Position numbers and translations under genes: made by a program. Shown here piece after piece: positions 52,910 through 62,073 of a stretch of DNA of 64,000 nucleotides. Origin of the DNA: Phycomyces nitens (Eukaryota > Mucoromycota > Mucoromycetes > Mucorales > Phycomycetaceae); contig JAHRBC010000001.1 of the NCBI GenBank assembly GCA_022702545.1, positions 9,114,001 to 9,178,000 of the forward strand, in the 5' to 3' direction. The notes under the pieces are model-generated. The model was not told the origin of the DNA. It made no database searches and worked only from the letters and a program-made list of their open reading frames with translations. Within the stretch, counting starts at the first letter, position 1, and every line of letters starts with the position of its first letter.

Positions 52910-53858
52910 ATGCCACTCATGCGCCCATCATCTTTAGTATTGCGACATTTCGCGGCAATTCGGTCTTTTGCGACTAGAAACATCTCAAAATCAGAGCGGG
53001 GAAAGCAACTTGCTGCGTACAGAGCAGTAGATGAGATGCTAGATTCCAGTCTCGAAAAGGGCATTGTAGGCTTGGGATCTGGTTCAACAATAGAGCATGC
53101 CATTGAGCGCATCCATCAACGTAAAGATCTTGATTCAGTTGTTTATGTGCCCACCAGTTTCCAGACTAGACAACTTATACTCCACTACAACCTTCGTCTC
53201 GGCAGTATTGATCAGTAAAGTTCAATTGAAGGGTAGACCCTAAATTCCAGACAATTGATTGGGTTTCTTGCAGATATACATCGGTTGACTTGACTATTGA
53301 TGGTGCAGACGAGGTTGATAGAGACTTGAATGCGATAAAGGGTGGAGGAGCCTGTCTTTTCCAAGAGAGACTCGTTGCTCAGGCATCAAAGAAATTTGTC
53401 TTGATTGCAGGTAATATAATGTCCATCTTTATCAAATCCAAATACTCATTCAATTCTAGATGAGCGAAAAAAGTCTGATAAACTAGGATCAAAAGTAATG
53501 CTATATAGACGGCCAATGATTCGAGCTAAACGGGTAACTATAGTATACCCGTGGTATTCCAATTGAGATTGTTCCAATGGCCCTTCCGACCATATTATTC
53601 AATATCCAGAATATGTGGAAGGATGCGACCGTGAAGCTGAGAATGGCAACACCTACAGACAAAGCAGGTCCAGTTGTAACCGACAATGGAAATCTAATTC
53701 TGGATTGTCAAATGGGACCTATCGATGACCCTGTTAATGTCTATAGAGACATCAAGCTATTGACAGGTGTTGTAGATGTTGGTTTATTCTGCAATATGGC
53801 ACAAGTAGCGTATTTTGGTGGAATTGAGGATGAAAAGGTTGATATATGGTACAAGTGA
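52910..53858 (+). CDS. rki1: Ribose-5-phosphate isomerase A type
   Basis: Interconverts ribose-5-phosphate and ribulose-5-phosphate in the pentose phosphate pathway. Four exons (52910-53214, 53274-53410, 53460-53494, 53544-53858) join in phase to 263 residues, near the usual fungal length. RpiA motifs are in order: [18 protein letters not shown] (phosphate loop), [20 protein letters not shown] (catalytic Asp pair), [43 protein letters not shown], and a C-terminal GPIDDPV...TGVVDVGLF with the family's ending GL-F...A...YFGG. The N-terminus is unusual: the first 25 residues ([23 protein letters not shown]) are basic with no acids and look like a mitochondrial presequence. A second ATG at codon 4 is in frame. 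Confidence 0.93.
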
Positions 53859-55560
53859 ACCATTTTAATCAAATATAAAATGAGAATATATTCAGTTTGT
53901 AGGCTGGTTACTGTTACAAATTTTGATTTTTGAAAACGATATATATATATATCTAAATATTGTTATTATTATTGCTTTTACTATGAGACCAAGATACCAG
54001 AACTTGCTACAATAAAGACCAATGGCCTTTGATTCATAAAAAATATAGTGTTACAGAAATTATAATGATTTGTATGCAATTTTCTTTTGATTTGGATTTG
54101 ATGTTGAATTTCATACACACACATACTTTAACTGGCATAATGGATCAATATTCTTTAGGGAAACGGTCATAATCCTTGATATCCTTTGGCCGAGGTATAC
54201 TGGACATTACAATTCTCTCAAATTATAAAATCTCATTTGGACGGATATTAGGACTGCATGCGGCCAACATTATCACGTCAGGTCTATATATATATATATT
54301 GGAAACTCTTTTATCATTCTACTGCGATGGCATGGAAAATTAACTTGCTAAAAAAATATAAGAGTTTTATTGTTCATTAATCTAGATTGTTTTTAAAAAG
54401 AAATTAATGTGATTTAGGGTAGTTTTATACCCTCATTGTTAACTATTTACACTGATAATTTTTATGAGCCCAATACCGCCAGACTAGATGTACCTCAAAA
54501 TCATAATATATCCTCTACCATCTTGAATTCTAAAACACATACAGTATTTACTGTATTTCTCTGCCTGAACATGCTAGCATTATAAATTTTTGGAAACTAA
54601 GAGCAGCTAAACATTGCTTAATCACTCCAAAGTCCTGATTCCAGTGTTGATTCCTTTCTCTAACTTTGTGAGCAAAGAAGAGATGGCTTCTTTGACAATA
54701 ACTACCAAGTCATGACTTTTATACAGCTATAAAAGTCTTTAGAGGAAAGGGTCTTGATGGCAGTGCTCGCTGTATACTTGGAAATATATCTTTCGAACGT
54801 TATGGTCGCTATATTTATTATCATGTCTAAACTTCTAGCCAGTTTATTTTTATTTTATTTTATTTTTGCGCAAAGAACGCAAGTCTTGTTTACTAAATAC
54901 CCTAGAAATTAATTTGTGTCTATATATAATTGTTGCTCCTATCTACCAATATCTTCACACTGTATTGTATACAATAGGTTATGCTACATTATGTCTTTTT
55001 TTTTTGCAAGTGTTTGGTACTTTTGCTCTTCCATCATAAGCCCCAACAATCATTCATTTGACTTTAACTGGATCTTTATTTTGGTTGGCAATAGCGTCAA
55101 AATGTTTGAAGACATGAGTAGCATAGAATTAAAGATAGATGTTATACAAAAAAAATCTAGGTGCACGTATTATATTTAAGAAGCAAATCGAGAGTTTAAA
55201 GTCGTGTCATCCCAGAATATGCCCCAGTGTGTATATATTGATTGTTTGATCTAAAGAGTACTACTGTTCGATAATCTAGTTACAAGGGGTTGATCAAGAC
55301 TATCTCACTTATAACTCAAACCGTTGTCAAGACCTTTGCATGTCACTAGCTAGCACGTTATGACTCCATGCAAAATAAATCTCTATATAATGTTTCTCAT
55401 TTGTGTATATAATAATCTATAGCATAACTATTAATGGCTATGATATCAATAAATATAAATTATTTGCAGACGTATAATAGTTAACCATGTAAAATAACTA
55501 AGATGGTTCAAGAGATTTTATTTGAGGGAATACAAAGTCAAGTCAAGTCAAGGGTAGTGT
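53859..55560. other. A/T-rich intergenic DNA
   Basis: No gene seen in 1.7 kb. (TA)n tracts at 53940-53952 and 54286-54299; otherwise featureless. Confidence 0.5.
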
Positions 55561-55619
55561 GAAATGGTTGGGGTTGGTTTGCTCTTGTCCTTTGGCTTGC
55601 TCAATCTTCTTCTTCTGCT

Positions 55620-55900
55620 TCCATTCAATCATCATCTTCCCGCATTGCAGCAGCTCGGTCTTCGGGCCATGTCACCACTCGGTCTTCCTGCACTGTCAAG
55701 GCTCGGTCTTCCGCTCTGTTCAATGTTAGTCTTTCTGCACGATTCAATGTTGGTCCTTTGGCGCCGTTCGATTTAGGTCTTCTTTCTTTATCTAATCCAG
55801 GTCTTCTGCGCCATTCAGTCCAAAGTCTTTTCGCCTTGCTTGATCCTTGCTTGCTTTCTTTGCCCAATTTCAATTTCTTTGTTCATTCGGTACTTGTCTT
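55620..55900. repeat. Degenerate minisatellite, unit about 30 bp
   Basis: Imperfect repeats built on ggtcttc...gc..ttcaatg recur about every 30 bp. All three frames on both strands are partly open, giving Leu/Gly-rich or Arg/Asp/Glu-rich translations that I do not take as genes. Confidence 0.55.
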
Positions 55901-55999
55901 TTTACTTTGTTCAGGTTCATTGTCAAATTTTAACGGATTCCGTACATTCAATTTTTTTTTAAAATGGTCGATAATTTGGAAACCAAGCCTCACAAGCGC

Positions 56000-56280
56000 C
56001 CTAGAGGAAAGAACATCTACTCATATGCTTGCAACTCCCCTTAGGGCTATCTGTCCTACAGGCATAAGGTACGTCTTCCCTGATTCTTACCATATAGCAA
56101 CATATGACTTTGTATATTTCCTTCTTAAGGGCCCGTTGTATTGGGCTATTCCAAAAGATGAAAATATACTAAAGGCATACGCTGCTGCATAGGATACAGC
56201 AAAAGACATGCCTTATGCCTGTAGGACAGATAGCCCTAAGGGGAGTTGCAAGCACATGAGTTGGTGTTCTTTCCTGGAGG
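56000..56280. repeat. Foldback/MITE-like element: 70-bp inverted repeats around a decayed palindrome
   Basis: The arm at 56000-56069 is matched in reverse complement by 56211-56280 with 5 mismatches in 70 bp and no gaps. The 141 bp between them still align with each other weakly when folded (for example tgtctt...tatattt), so the whole unit seems to be an old long palindrome whose centre has drifted. The arms read cttgcaactccccttagggc at their best-kept part. No protein of its own. Confidence 0.85.
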
Positions 56281-56429
56281 ACTCCTGTGGACCATCGTCT
56301 TTCATTATATCATCTTTAACATTTTGGACATCTAGAGAAAGATAATACATATATATATTAGTACATGTTCTTCATCATAAATCACAAGAGATCAATAGGT
56401 ACTTACAGTTCAAATTGTATAAAGGATGC

Positions 56430-57540
56430 TACCACCACTTTAACCACCGAAGGCGTCTTTCGAGAGATCTTCCTTCTTGCGGAGGGCGCCTTTTTTTAGC
56501 ACTCCTCCTTTTTTTTCTTGATAGCTTGAAATTTCATTTCAATTCTTCTTTGAATCAAACTCATAATTGATTTGTAGGGAACGGCATTGATCTTGTCATC
56601 AAACTCGGGAAGCAAACTTGGAAGCAAACTTGGAAATCCAACTTGGTACTGAACTCGGCTTCGAACTTGGCCTTGAACTCGGAAATCCAACTCGATATTG
56701 AACTCGGCTTCCAGACCAGACATCAAACCATGCATTGGACCACACTAAACATTGCTTTGGACTTACCTTGAGCCATACATTGGACCTTGCAGCAAACATA
56801 ACACTGGACTTTGCATTAAACTTTGCATTGGACTTGGAGTTGAACTTGGCATCGGAATTGGATTGAGCTCGACATTGGACTTTGGCAGGCGTCTCGTATT
56901 CGGTTTTTGTACTGTAGACATTTGGTTGACTTGACTTGAAGGATTTCTTGACCGTGAATTGTACCCCTTGGTTGATTTCAGTCATCTGCAATCATTTTGA
57001 CAGTGAGTATTAGCACTTGGTTAAAGTCAGTGTTTCAACTTTACCTTGACTGTGGGTTTCTGCCTTTGGTTGAGCTTGACTTGCATTTCGGGGATCTCTT
57101 GTTGATCCCTGTTCATACACCGGCTGAGGTATGAACAGATTGTATTCTTTGTTTTGTTGCCATGGATGATAGGAGTTGACAGCCGGATTTTTTTCTTGAT
57201 GTAAACGGGACTGACGGTACACGGGGTAATACAATCCACCACTTCCACCAGCAGGACCAGCAAGACTACCAACAAAGGGAACAGGGAACCGCCAACAGAA
57301 GCCATGTGCCACTCGAGCGATGCGTCCACCACAATGGGCTGGACAATCAACGGCAGACGGATGACCAGACTTGGTTGACCCAAGGCCCTATACAGGCACA
57401 AAGGCACTGTAAGTATTTGGGCGAGAAAAGTACAACTAGCGTACTCAATGGTCTACCGTTAGCAAGAGCCATTCTTCACTCTCACTGGCATCCTCCAGAT
57501 GGTGTCCTCTTGTAGTACATAGGCCGGGATAAGGAAACTA
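56430..57540 (-). other. Coding-like segments, gene model not resolved
   Basis: Minus-strand frames at 57540-57470 (IPAYVLQEDTIWRMP or an overlapping frame), 57385-57040 and 56985-56600 look protein-like and are separated by consensus-type splice sites, for example donor GTAAAG at about 57045 and acceptor ATTGCAG at 56987 before MTEINQGVQFTVKKSF. One frame would give a hydrophobic membrane-type stretch (SLFPLLVVLLVLLVEV), another a Gly/Pro stretch then a polar tail. The last part is made of short repeats (KFNSKSNAKFNAKSS, SSRPSSKPSS). I cannot choose one model; it may be a rapidly changing or broken gene. Confidence 0.3.
56582..56900. repeat. Degenerate repeat array, 12-bp words in a 49-bp higher unit
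   Basis: Words such as gaacttgg/gaactcgg and aaacttgg recur roughly every 12 bp. A 31-bp segment ggaaatccaact...gaactcggcttc at 56632 returns at 56681 with few changes, so a 49-bp duplication is layered on the short unit. Confidence 0.6.
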
Positions 57541-58130
57541 AAAAACCATTTATGCAGTCAGTATCCACCATGGCATAAAATACAGTATAATAGAACAAAT
57601 ACTTATCTTAAAGGCTCTCCTTGATGCTGTCACAATCATACGGATTTGAGGGACAATACCATCTGGTGCCGTATCGCTACTTGGGTTCACACTGTTCTGC
57701 TGGGAGCTCCCTTGTAGATTGCTGGTAACCTATAAAGTCCTGCCAGTGTCAGTGATGTTTGTATGGATTGTCTTACCCCTGATTTTCTTGATGTCCCGTA
57801 TTTGATTTCTTGGTGGATCGGATGGTTTGTACTTGATATTGATTCTTGTCGAGGTCCAGGTATGCCTTTGTCACAGCCCAGCGAGATGGCGAGACTCTGG
57901 ACTGCTTTTTGTCACTTCCATTCCTGTGATCTTGTGGTTGTTGTTTCTTGCTGTTGTATCAGGACTGGATCTGTGCCTGATCTTGGGATTCTCGGCTTGA
58001 CTTCGATTCGACTTTGGCTTGAAGATCTTGGAAAGTGACAAAGACATACCTGGACAGACTGACAATGGAGTGGCAGCTCTACGTGATTTGAATGTTTCGT
58101 TTTGGCTCTTGTTTTTGGCTGGAGGATTTG

Positions 58131-58262
58131 CTTTGGATCATTGATTTGGACCGTTGATTTTGGTCGTTGATTTGGATCGTTGCTTTTGATCATTGATTTT
58201 GGTCATTAATTTGGATCGTTGATTTGGATCGTTGATTTGGATCGTTGATTTGGATCGTTGCA
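58131..58262. repeat. 13-bp minisatellite
   Basis: The unit gatttggatcgtt repeats head to tail, perfectly at 58209-58260 (about four copies) and with changes to the left. Since 13 is not a multiple of 3, every frame cycles through a 39-bp, 13-residue protein period (NDPNQRPKSTVQI on the minus strand). Confidence 0.85.
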
Positions 58263-58264
58263 TT

Positions 58265-58830
58265 TTACGGTTGCTTTGTAGTGTTGAATTGTTGTAGTGT
58301 AGAGGCTTGCATGGCTTGGTTGATTCTTGCTGCTGCCATCTCCATTGCCAGAATCTTGGTGGACTGGATTCTTGAAAGTATTCTTATAATACTTTACGGC
58401 CCCGAGAGACAGGCTTGTTCCGGAAACTGGCTTACAATTGTAGTGTCTGCCCAGGTGTGTCTTGACGGCTGAACCCGGGCATATACAATGTACTCTCAGG
58501 GCCACAGAATTGAGCGTTGCTTCTCCTTGACATATACAAGTATACACACACCTTATCCTGGTCAGGGAATGTCTTGTAGTGTGCGTACCTTTGTAATTGT
58601 CATATGCAATCTGCTCTTGACGACAATCGCAAGTGTAACCTTTTTTGATCCGGTTCGTCGAATTTGACGCAACAATCCAGATCAGCTTGAATATACCCAC
58701 AAGGAGTATGCTTGAATTCAAGCGGCAGGTGTGGAAAACACTCTTGAAAGTCAATGACTTGTGCTTTTGCTACCGTTGAACAGTACAAATTGCGAATATG
58801 TACTTGTTCCTCCTTGCTTCCATGGACAGC
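58265..58830 (-). pseudogene. Cys-rich protein gene fragment, probably frameshifted
   Basis: Not recognised. After an acceptor-like AAGTAG at 58831 the minus-strand frame runs through EEQVHIRNLYCSTVAKAQ, FKHTPCGYIQADLDCCVKFD up to an A6 run at 58646-58641. Beyond it the coding-like frame is shifted by one (GYTCDCRQEQIAYDNYK), as if one A were gained. A 63-nt intron (58588-58526, donor GTACGC, acceptor TCAAG) then joins in phase to LRVHCICPGSAVKTHLGRHY. A C-terminal end may be reached at TAA 58267-58265 through another short intron. The paired cysteines (YTCDC, VHCIC) suggest a secreted or extracellular-type protein. The 5' end with a start codon was not found. A sequencing error in the A-run would also explain the shift. 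Confidence 0.4.
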
Positions 58831-59946
58831 CTACTTGTGTGTTGCCTAATCACAGTCCAAGTTTTTTTTTGCCATCTCAGAGGACTGTGTGTTGCCCAGG
58901 CATGTAGTTGTGCATTTATTGTACCCAGACAACTATTTGGCTAAACACTTTCGGCTGTTTGGCCATACAATCTGCTGAGAATAGGTCTTTGTCTCCCGTG
59001 ATGCACGCCAGACCATTCATCAGACACCTTCAGGACCTGCTGGATCTATGCGCAGACCGGATTTTTGAACCAACTTGGGTTCAGACGAGTCAATCCACAG
59101 ACTCACAAAGGTCCACGCAAGAAAAACCAGACCCGACCAAAGGCTCGCAAAAGCCAGTCAGGAAAACAGATCCATCCAGTACAGATACGTATGACCGGTG
59201 GATGTCAGATGGACCGACATCCATGCTCCTTGATTCTATCATATGTTGGTGCTTCCTTGAACCGAACCCGACCCAGCCAATGCTTTGGGTATACAAAACC
59301 GAGGACCTTGACAGACCAAACTCCCGTAACCAGTAGTATAGACTACAGAGACCAGAGACCCAGAGAGCCTTAACCAGAAAGCCTTAACCAGAAAGCCAGA
59401 AAACCAGAAAATCGAGCGGTTCGCACCATGATAGAATCGTAAACCCAAGGCCGTGACCAAGACCATGGGTGGGTGAAACTCGTCAAAGACCCTACGAACA
59501 TGGGCAACTATAAATAACCATAGTTAGTAAAAAGTCAATGGCCAACAATGAATCAAATATAAAAAGAACAATCCTTACCTTTGAGAGAATCCAAACATCG
59601 TTACCACAACTTTCGGATATATCAAGACGGCACATATAGGCGAGCGTGAGGGACCACAACTCAAACCAGCACCTCCTAATACACCGACGTAGACAACTCC
59701 ACATCTACCTTCCCTTTACTATCCAAATTATGCCAAGGATTCAGAAACATGCAAACATGTAGGCACGGTATCCATTTCCATTGAAACAGATAGACTGGCC
59801 AGTTTGAATCGTCATTATCCAGGATAAGGACTCGGCCCCAAACAAGCAGGCGGAACATGGTGTCAATCTCAAAGAGACAGATGAACCAGACCTTTGAATC
59901 TGCGAGCAATTGGGACCGAACGTAAAGGGGTTCCTCTGACGTCCAA
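58831..59946. other. GC-elevated DNA with open frames, no firm gene
   Basis: Frames are open on both strands (for example 58908-59336 plus, 59239-59466 minus), as expected of GC-richer DNA. The minus-strand frame 59909-59676 (KVWFICLFEIDTMFRLLVWG...) begins right after the stop of the 708-residue orphan, in another frame, and is rich in Trp and Cys. A short direct repeat gccttaaccagaaa occurs at 59369 and 59383. Confidence 0.35.
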
Positions 59947-62073
59947 TCAGAAGGCCTCTTCAGAATCGGGATTCTGAAGGAAGCTCATCAATGAACGCCG
60001 TAGAGGAACCTGGCTGTTCTTGAACGCCTCAACCTCGGCAGGAACCTCGGCATCGTCGGAAGACTCAGCCAGCCGCGCCTCGTCGTCAGGAACTACAACG
60101 GGCCTCGATGTCTTGTCCGGTTTTGGGGGCACACCGAACAATCCTGGGAGCTTTGGGACGTTGTACGACCCAAACTCACACTTCGGAACCATGCCAGTGC
60201 CAAAGACAAAGGCAGGAGTGGAAGGCTTGTTCAAGGTATCCTTCGAACCCTTTGCATCACCAGCGCCAAAGACAAATACGGGACAGGGAGCTTTGACCGG
60301 TTGTCCTTGGCTGGGGGAAGACTTGGTAACCTCGGACCGTTGTCCTTGGACTTCCTTTCCTTTCCCCTTGACATCGCTTGCAGTTTGCTGCGGGACACAA
60401 ACTGCATCTTTGTTCGTTTCGAGCTTTTCACCTGGAGAAGAGGAGCGCTTCGTCACAGGAACAGTGAACTCATCGCTGTCGAAGATAGGACAACTAATCG
60501 GATCGAAGTAGGAGTCCCAGTAAGCTTCGTCTATCTCTTGACGGCCATCGAACTCTCCTTCGACACCTGGGACCGTCTCAACAGTGGATTCAGCCACAAC
60601 AGCACTGTTGGAAACATCGTCATTGACACCGGCAGTGGAGACACCAGCGTCAGCAGGACCAATCATCTCGGGGCCATCAATTTGGACTGGCTCTGTACCC
60701 AAGCTTGCATCCATTCTCGATCCTGGAAACTTGACATCAGGACTGGCATCAATCGGCTCCATTGGAACCTCATTCTGGGGCACTAGGCCCTGGATCGCCT
60801 CTTGTCCAAAGACAAAAGGGTTACCAACCAATCCGTCGTACTGGGGATCTGCATCCATTTCCTGAATAGGGGTTTGGATCACCTCTTGTCTAAAGACAAA
60901 AGGTTCTCCAACTCTGCCAGCATCGTAGAAAGGAACAGCTCCCGAAGCCACCTCTTCTCCAACATCTCCGGCCTGTTGGACAGTATTGGATACCGCCATG
61001 TCAAGATTCTGCGTAATCATCACAGGACTATAGTCCATAATGGACGTATGGTCGGTCAGAGCTGCATCATCGACAAAGAGGGTGTCATCCATGCCATTTC
61101 CAGTCTCAGAGGCCGAATGCTCACTTGCATCATCGACCGACAATGACTCTAGACGAGACACCAGGTCGGCAATCTCATCCTCGGTCACCTCCCATCCGGA
61201 AGATGGAAGGCTTGCGACCAATGGCGAACAAGGAAGGCGCTGGACAAAGGACCCATCATCAGAAGAATCAGAGTCATAAGGCTCATCCTCCTCAACAGAA
61301 GTGCACCTATAGTCGCGGAATACGGTACGTACGATGCCGACCTCGTTAGGTACATCGTGTCTTTCGTCTTCTTTGGCAGCGTCGGGCACCACTTGGGAAG
61401 ATTCACGGACAAATTCGACAGAGGTTCCTTGCTTCCAAGTTACCTCTGAAAACAGTTCGTCTGACTCATCGGCCAGGTATGTCTTCCTGAGCCAATCGTT
61501 TCGAACAGGTGTTGCACCCTCTAGCCTGGCAAAGAAGGTGAATGGAGTTTCCTCCCCCAAGAAAGTTTCACGACGAACTGGAGTGCCCGCCGATCGCTTG
61601 CTGTTGGCACCTGTGAACATCTTCAACGTGCCCCGGTTAAATTCGTCAGGAAACTGTTCCCGAACTTCTTCCATGGTGGTCGGAAGGCGAAGTCCAACAC
61701 TTCCGGCATCGATTGACTCAATAAAGAGTCGCTCGAAAGGCTCAAGGCCCGGTCGACCCATTAGACACTCGCCCAACGAGGTGTCAGAGGGCTTTCCAAC
61801 CAAAGGTGCACCAAAAGAGTCCGGCACAGGGCCGGCGGTCTTCTCCTCCTTGACACCACAGATCCATTCGATCGAATCTTGGTCATCATCGAAAAGCGCA
61901 GGAGAATAGGCCAAACCCATGTCATCCAAGGACAGACGACAGAGAGCAGAGAGAATCGTGTCAAAGACACGCGCAAACGGAGAAGCAACTGCAGCTACAG
62001 CTGGTAGCGCAAGAAGGAAGCTGGAGGCAAGACGGAATGTCTGCAAGGCGGTAGAATAAGCGTTATAAGTCAT
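59947..62073 (-). CDS. Orphan acidic protein with FVFG (FxFG-like) motifs
   Basis: Not recognised. One uninterrupted frame of 708 codons from ATG 62073 to TGA 59949-59947, without introns in a window where most genes are split. The first 50 residues contain a hydrophobic run (ASSFLLALPAVAAVASPF) that could be a signal peptide or membrane anchor. Most of the rest is acidic, Asp/Glu/Ser/Val-rich and probably disordered. Five short motifs resemble FxFG repeats of nuclear pore proteins: GEPFVFRQE, GNPFVFGQE, PVFVFGAGD, PAFVFGTGM and LPGLFGVPP; a nucleoporin role is only a possibility and does not fit an N-terminal signal. Third codon positions are GC-rich compared with the flanking genes. A transmembrane orphan or a domesticated element are alternatives. 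Confidence 0.7.
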   Translation of the reverse strand: MTYNAYSTALQTFRLASSFLLALPAVAAVASPFARVFDTILSALCRLSLDDMGLAYSPALFDDDQDSIEWICGVKEEKTAGPVPDSFGAPLVGKPSDTSLGECLMGRPGLEPFERLFIESIDAGSVGLRLPTTMEEVREQFPDEFNRGTLKMFTGANSKRSAGTPVRRETFLGEETPFTFFARLEGATPVRNDWLRKTYLADESDELFSEVTWKQGTSVEFVRESSQVVPDAAKEDERHDVPNEVGIVRTVFRDYRCTSVEEDEPYDSDSSDDGSFVQRLPCSPLVASLPSSGWEVTEDEIADLVSRLESLSVDDASEHSASETGNGMDDTLFVDDAALTDHTSIMDYSPVMITQNLDMAVSNTVQQAGDVGEEVASGAVPFYDAGRVGEPFVFRQEVIQTPIQEMDADPQYDGLVGNPFVFGQEAIQGLVPQNEVPMEPIDASPDVKFPGSRMDASLGTEPVQIDGPEMIGPADAGVSTAGVNDDVSNSAVVAESTVETVPGVEGEFDGRQEIDEAYWDSYFDPISCPIFDSDEFTVPVTKRSSSPGEKLETNKDAVCVPQQTASDVKGKGKEVQGQRSEVTKSSPSQGQPVKAPCPVFVFGAGDAKGSKDTLNKPSTPAFVFGTGMVPKCEFGSYNVPKLPGLFGVPPKPDKTSRPVVVPDDEARLAESSDDAEVPAEVEAFKNSQVPLRRSLMSFLQNPDSEEAF

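Noticed and set aside
58125..58262. CRISPR-like array
   Set aside because: Units are 13 bp, head to tail with no spacers, in a eukaryotic genome; it is a minisatellite.
60020..61909. Several 90-190 codon plus-strand frames
   Set aside because: Shadows of the 708-codon minus-strand frame in GC-richer DNA.
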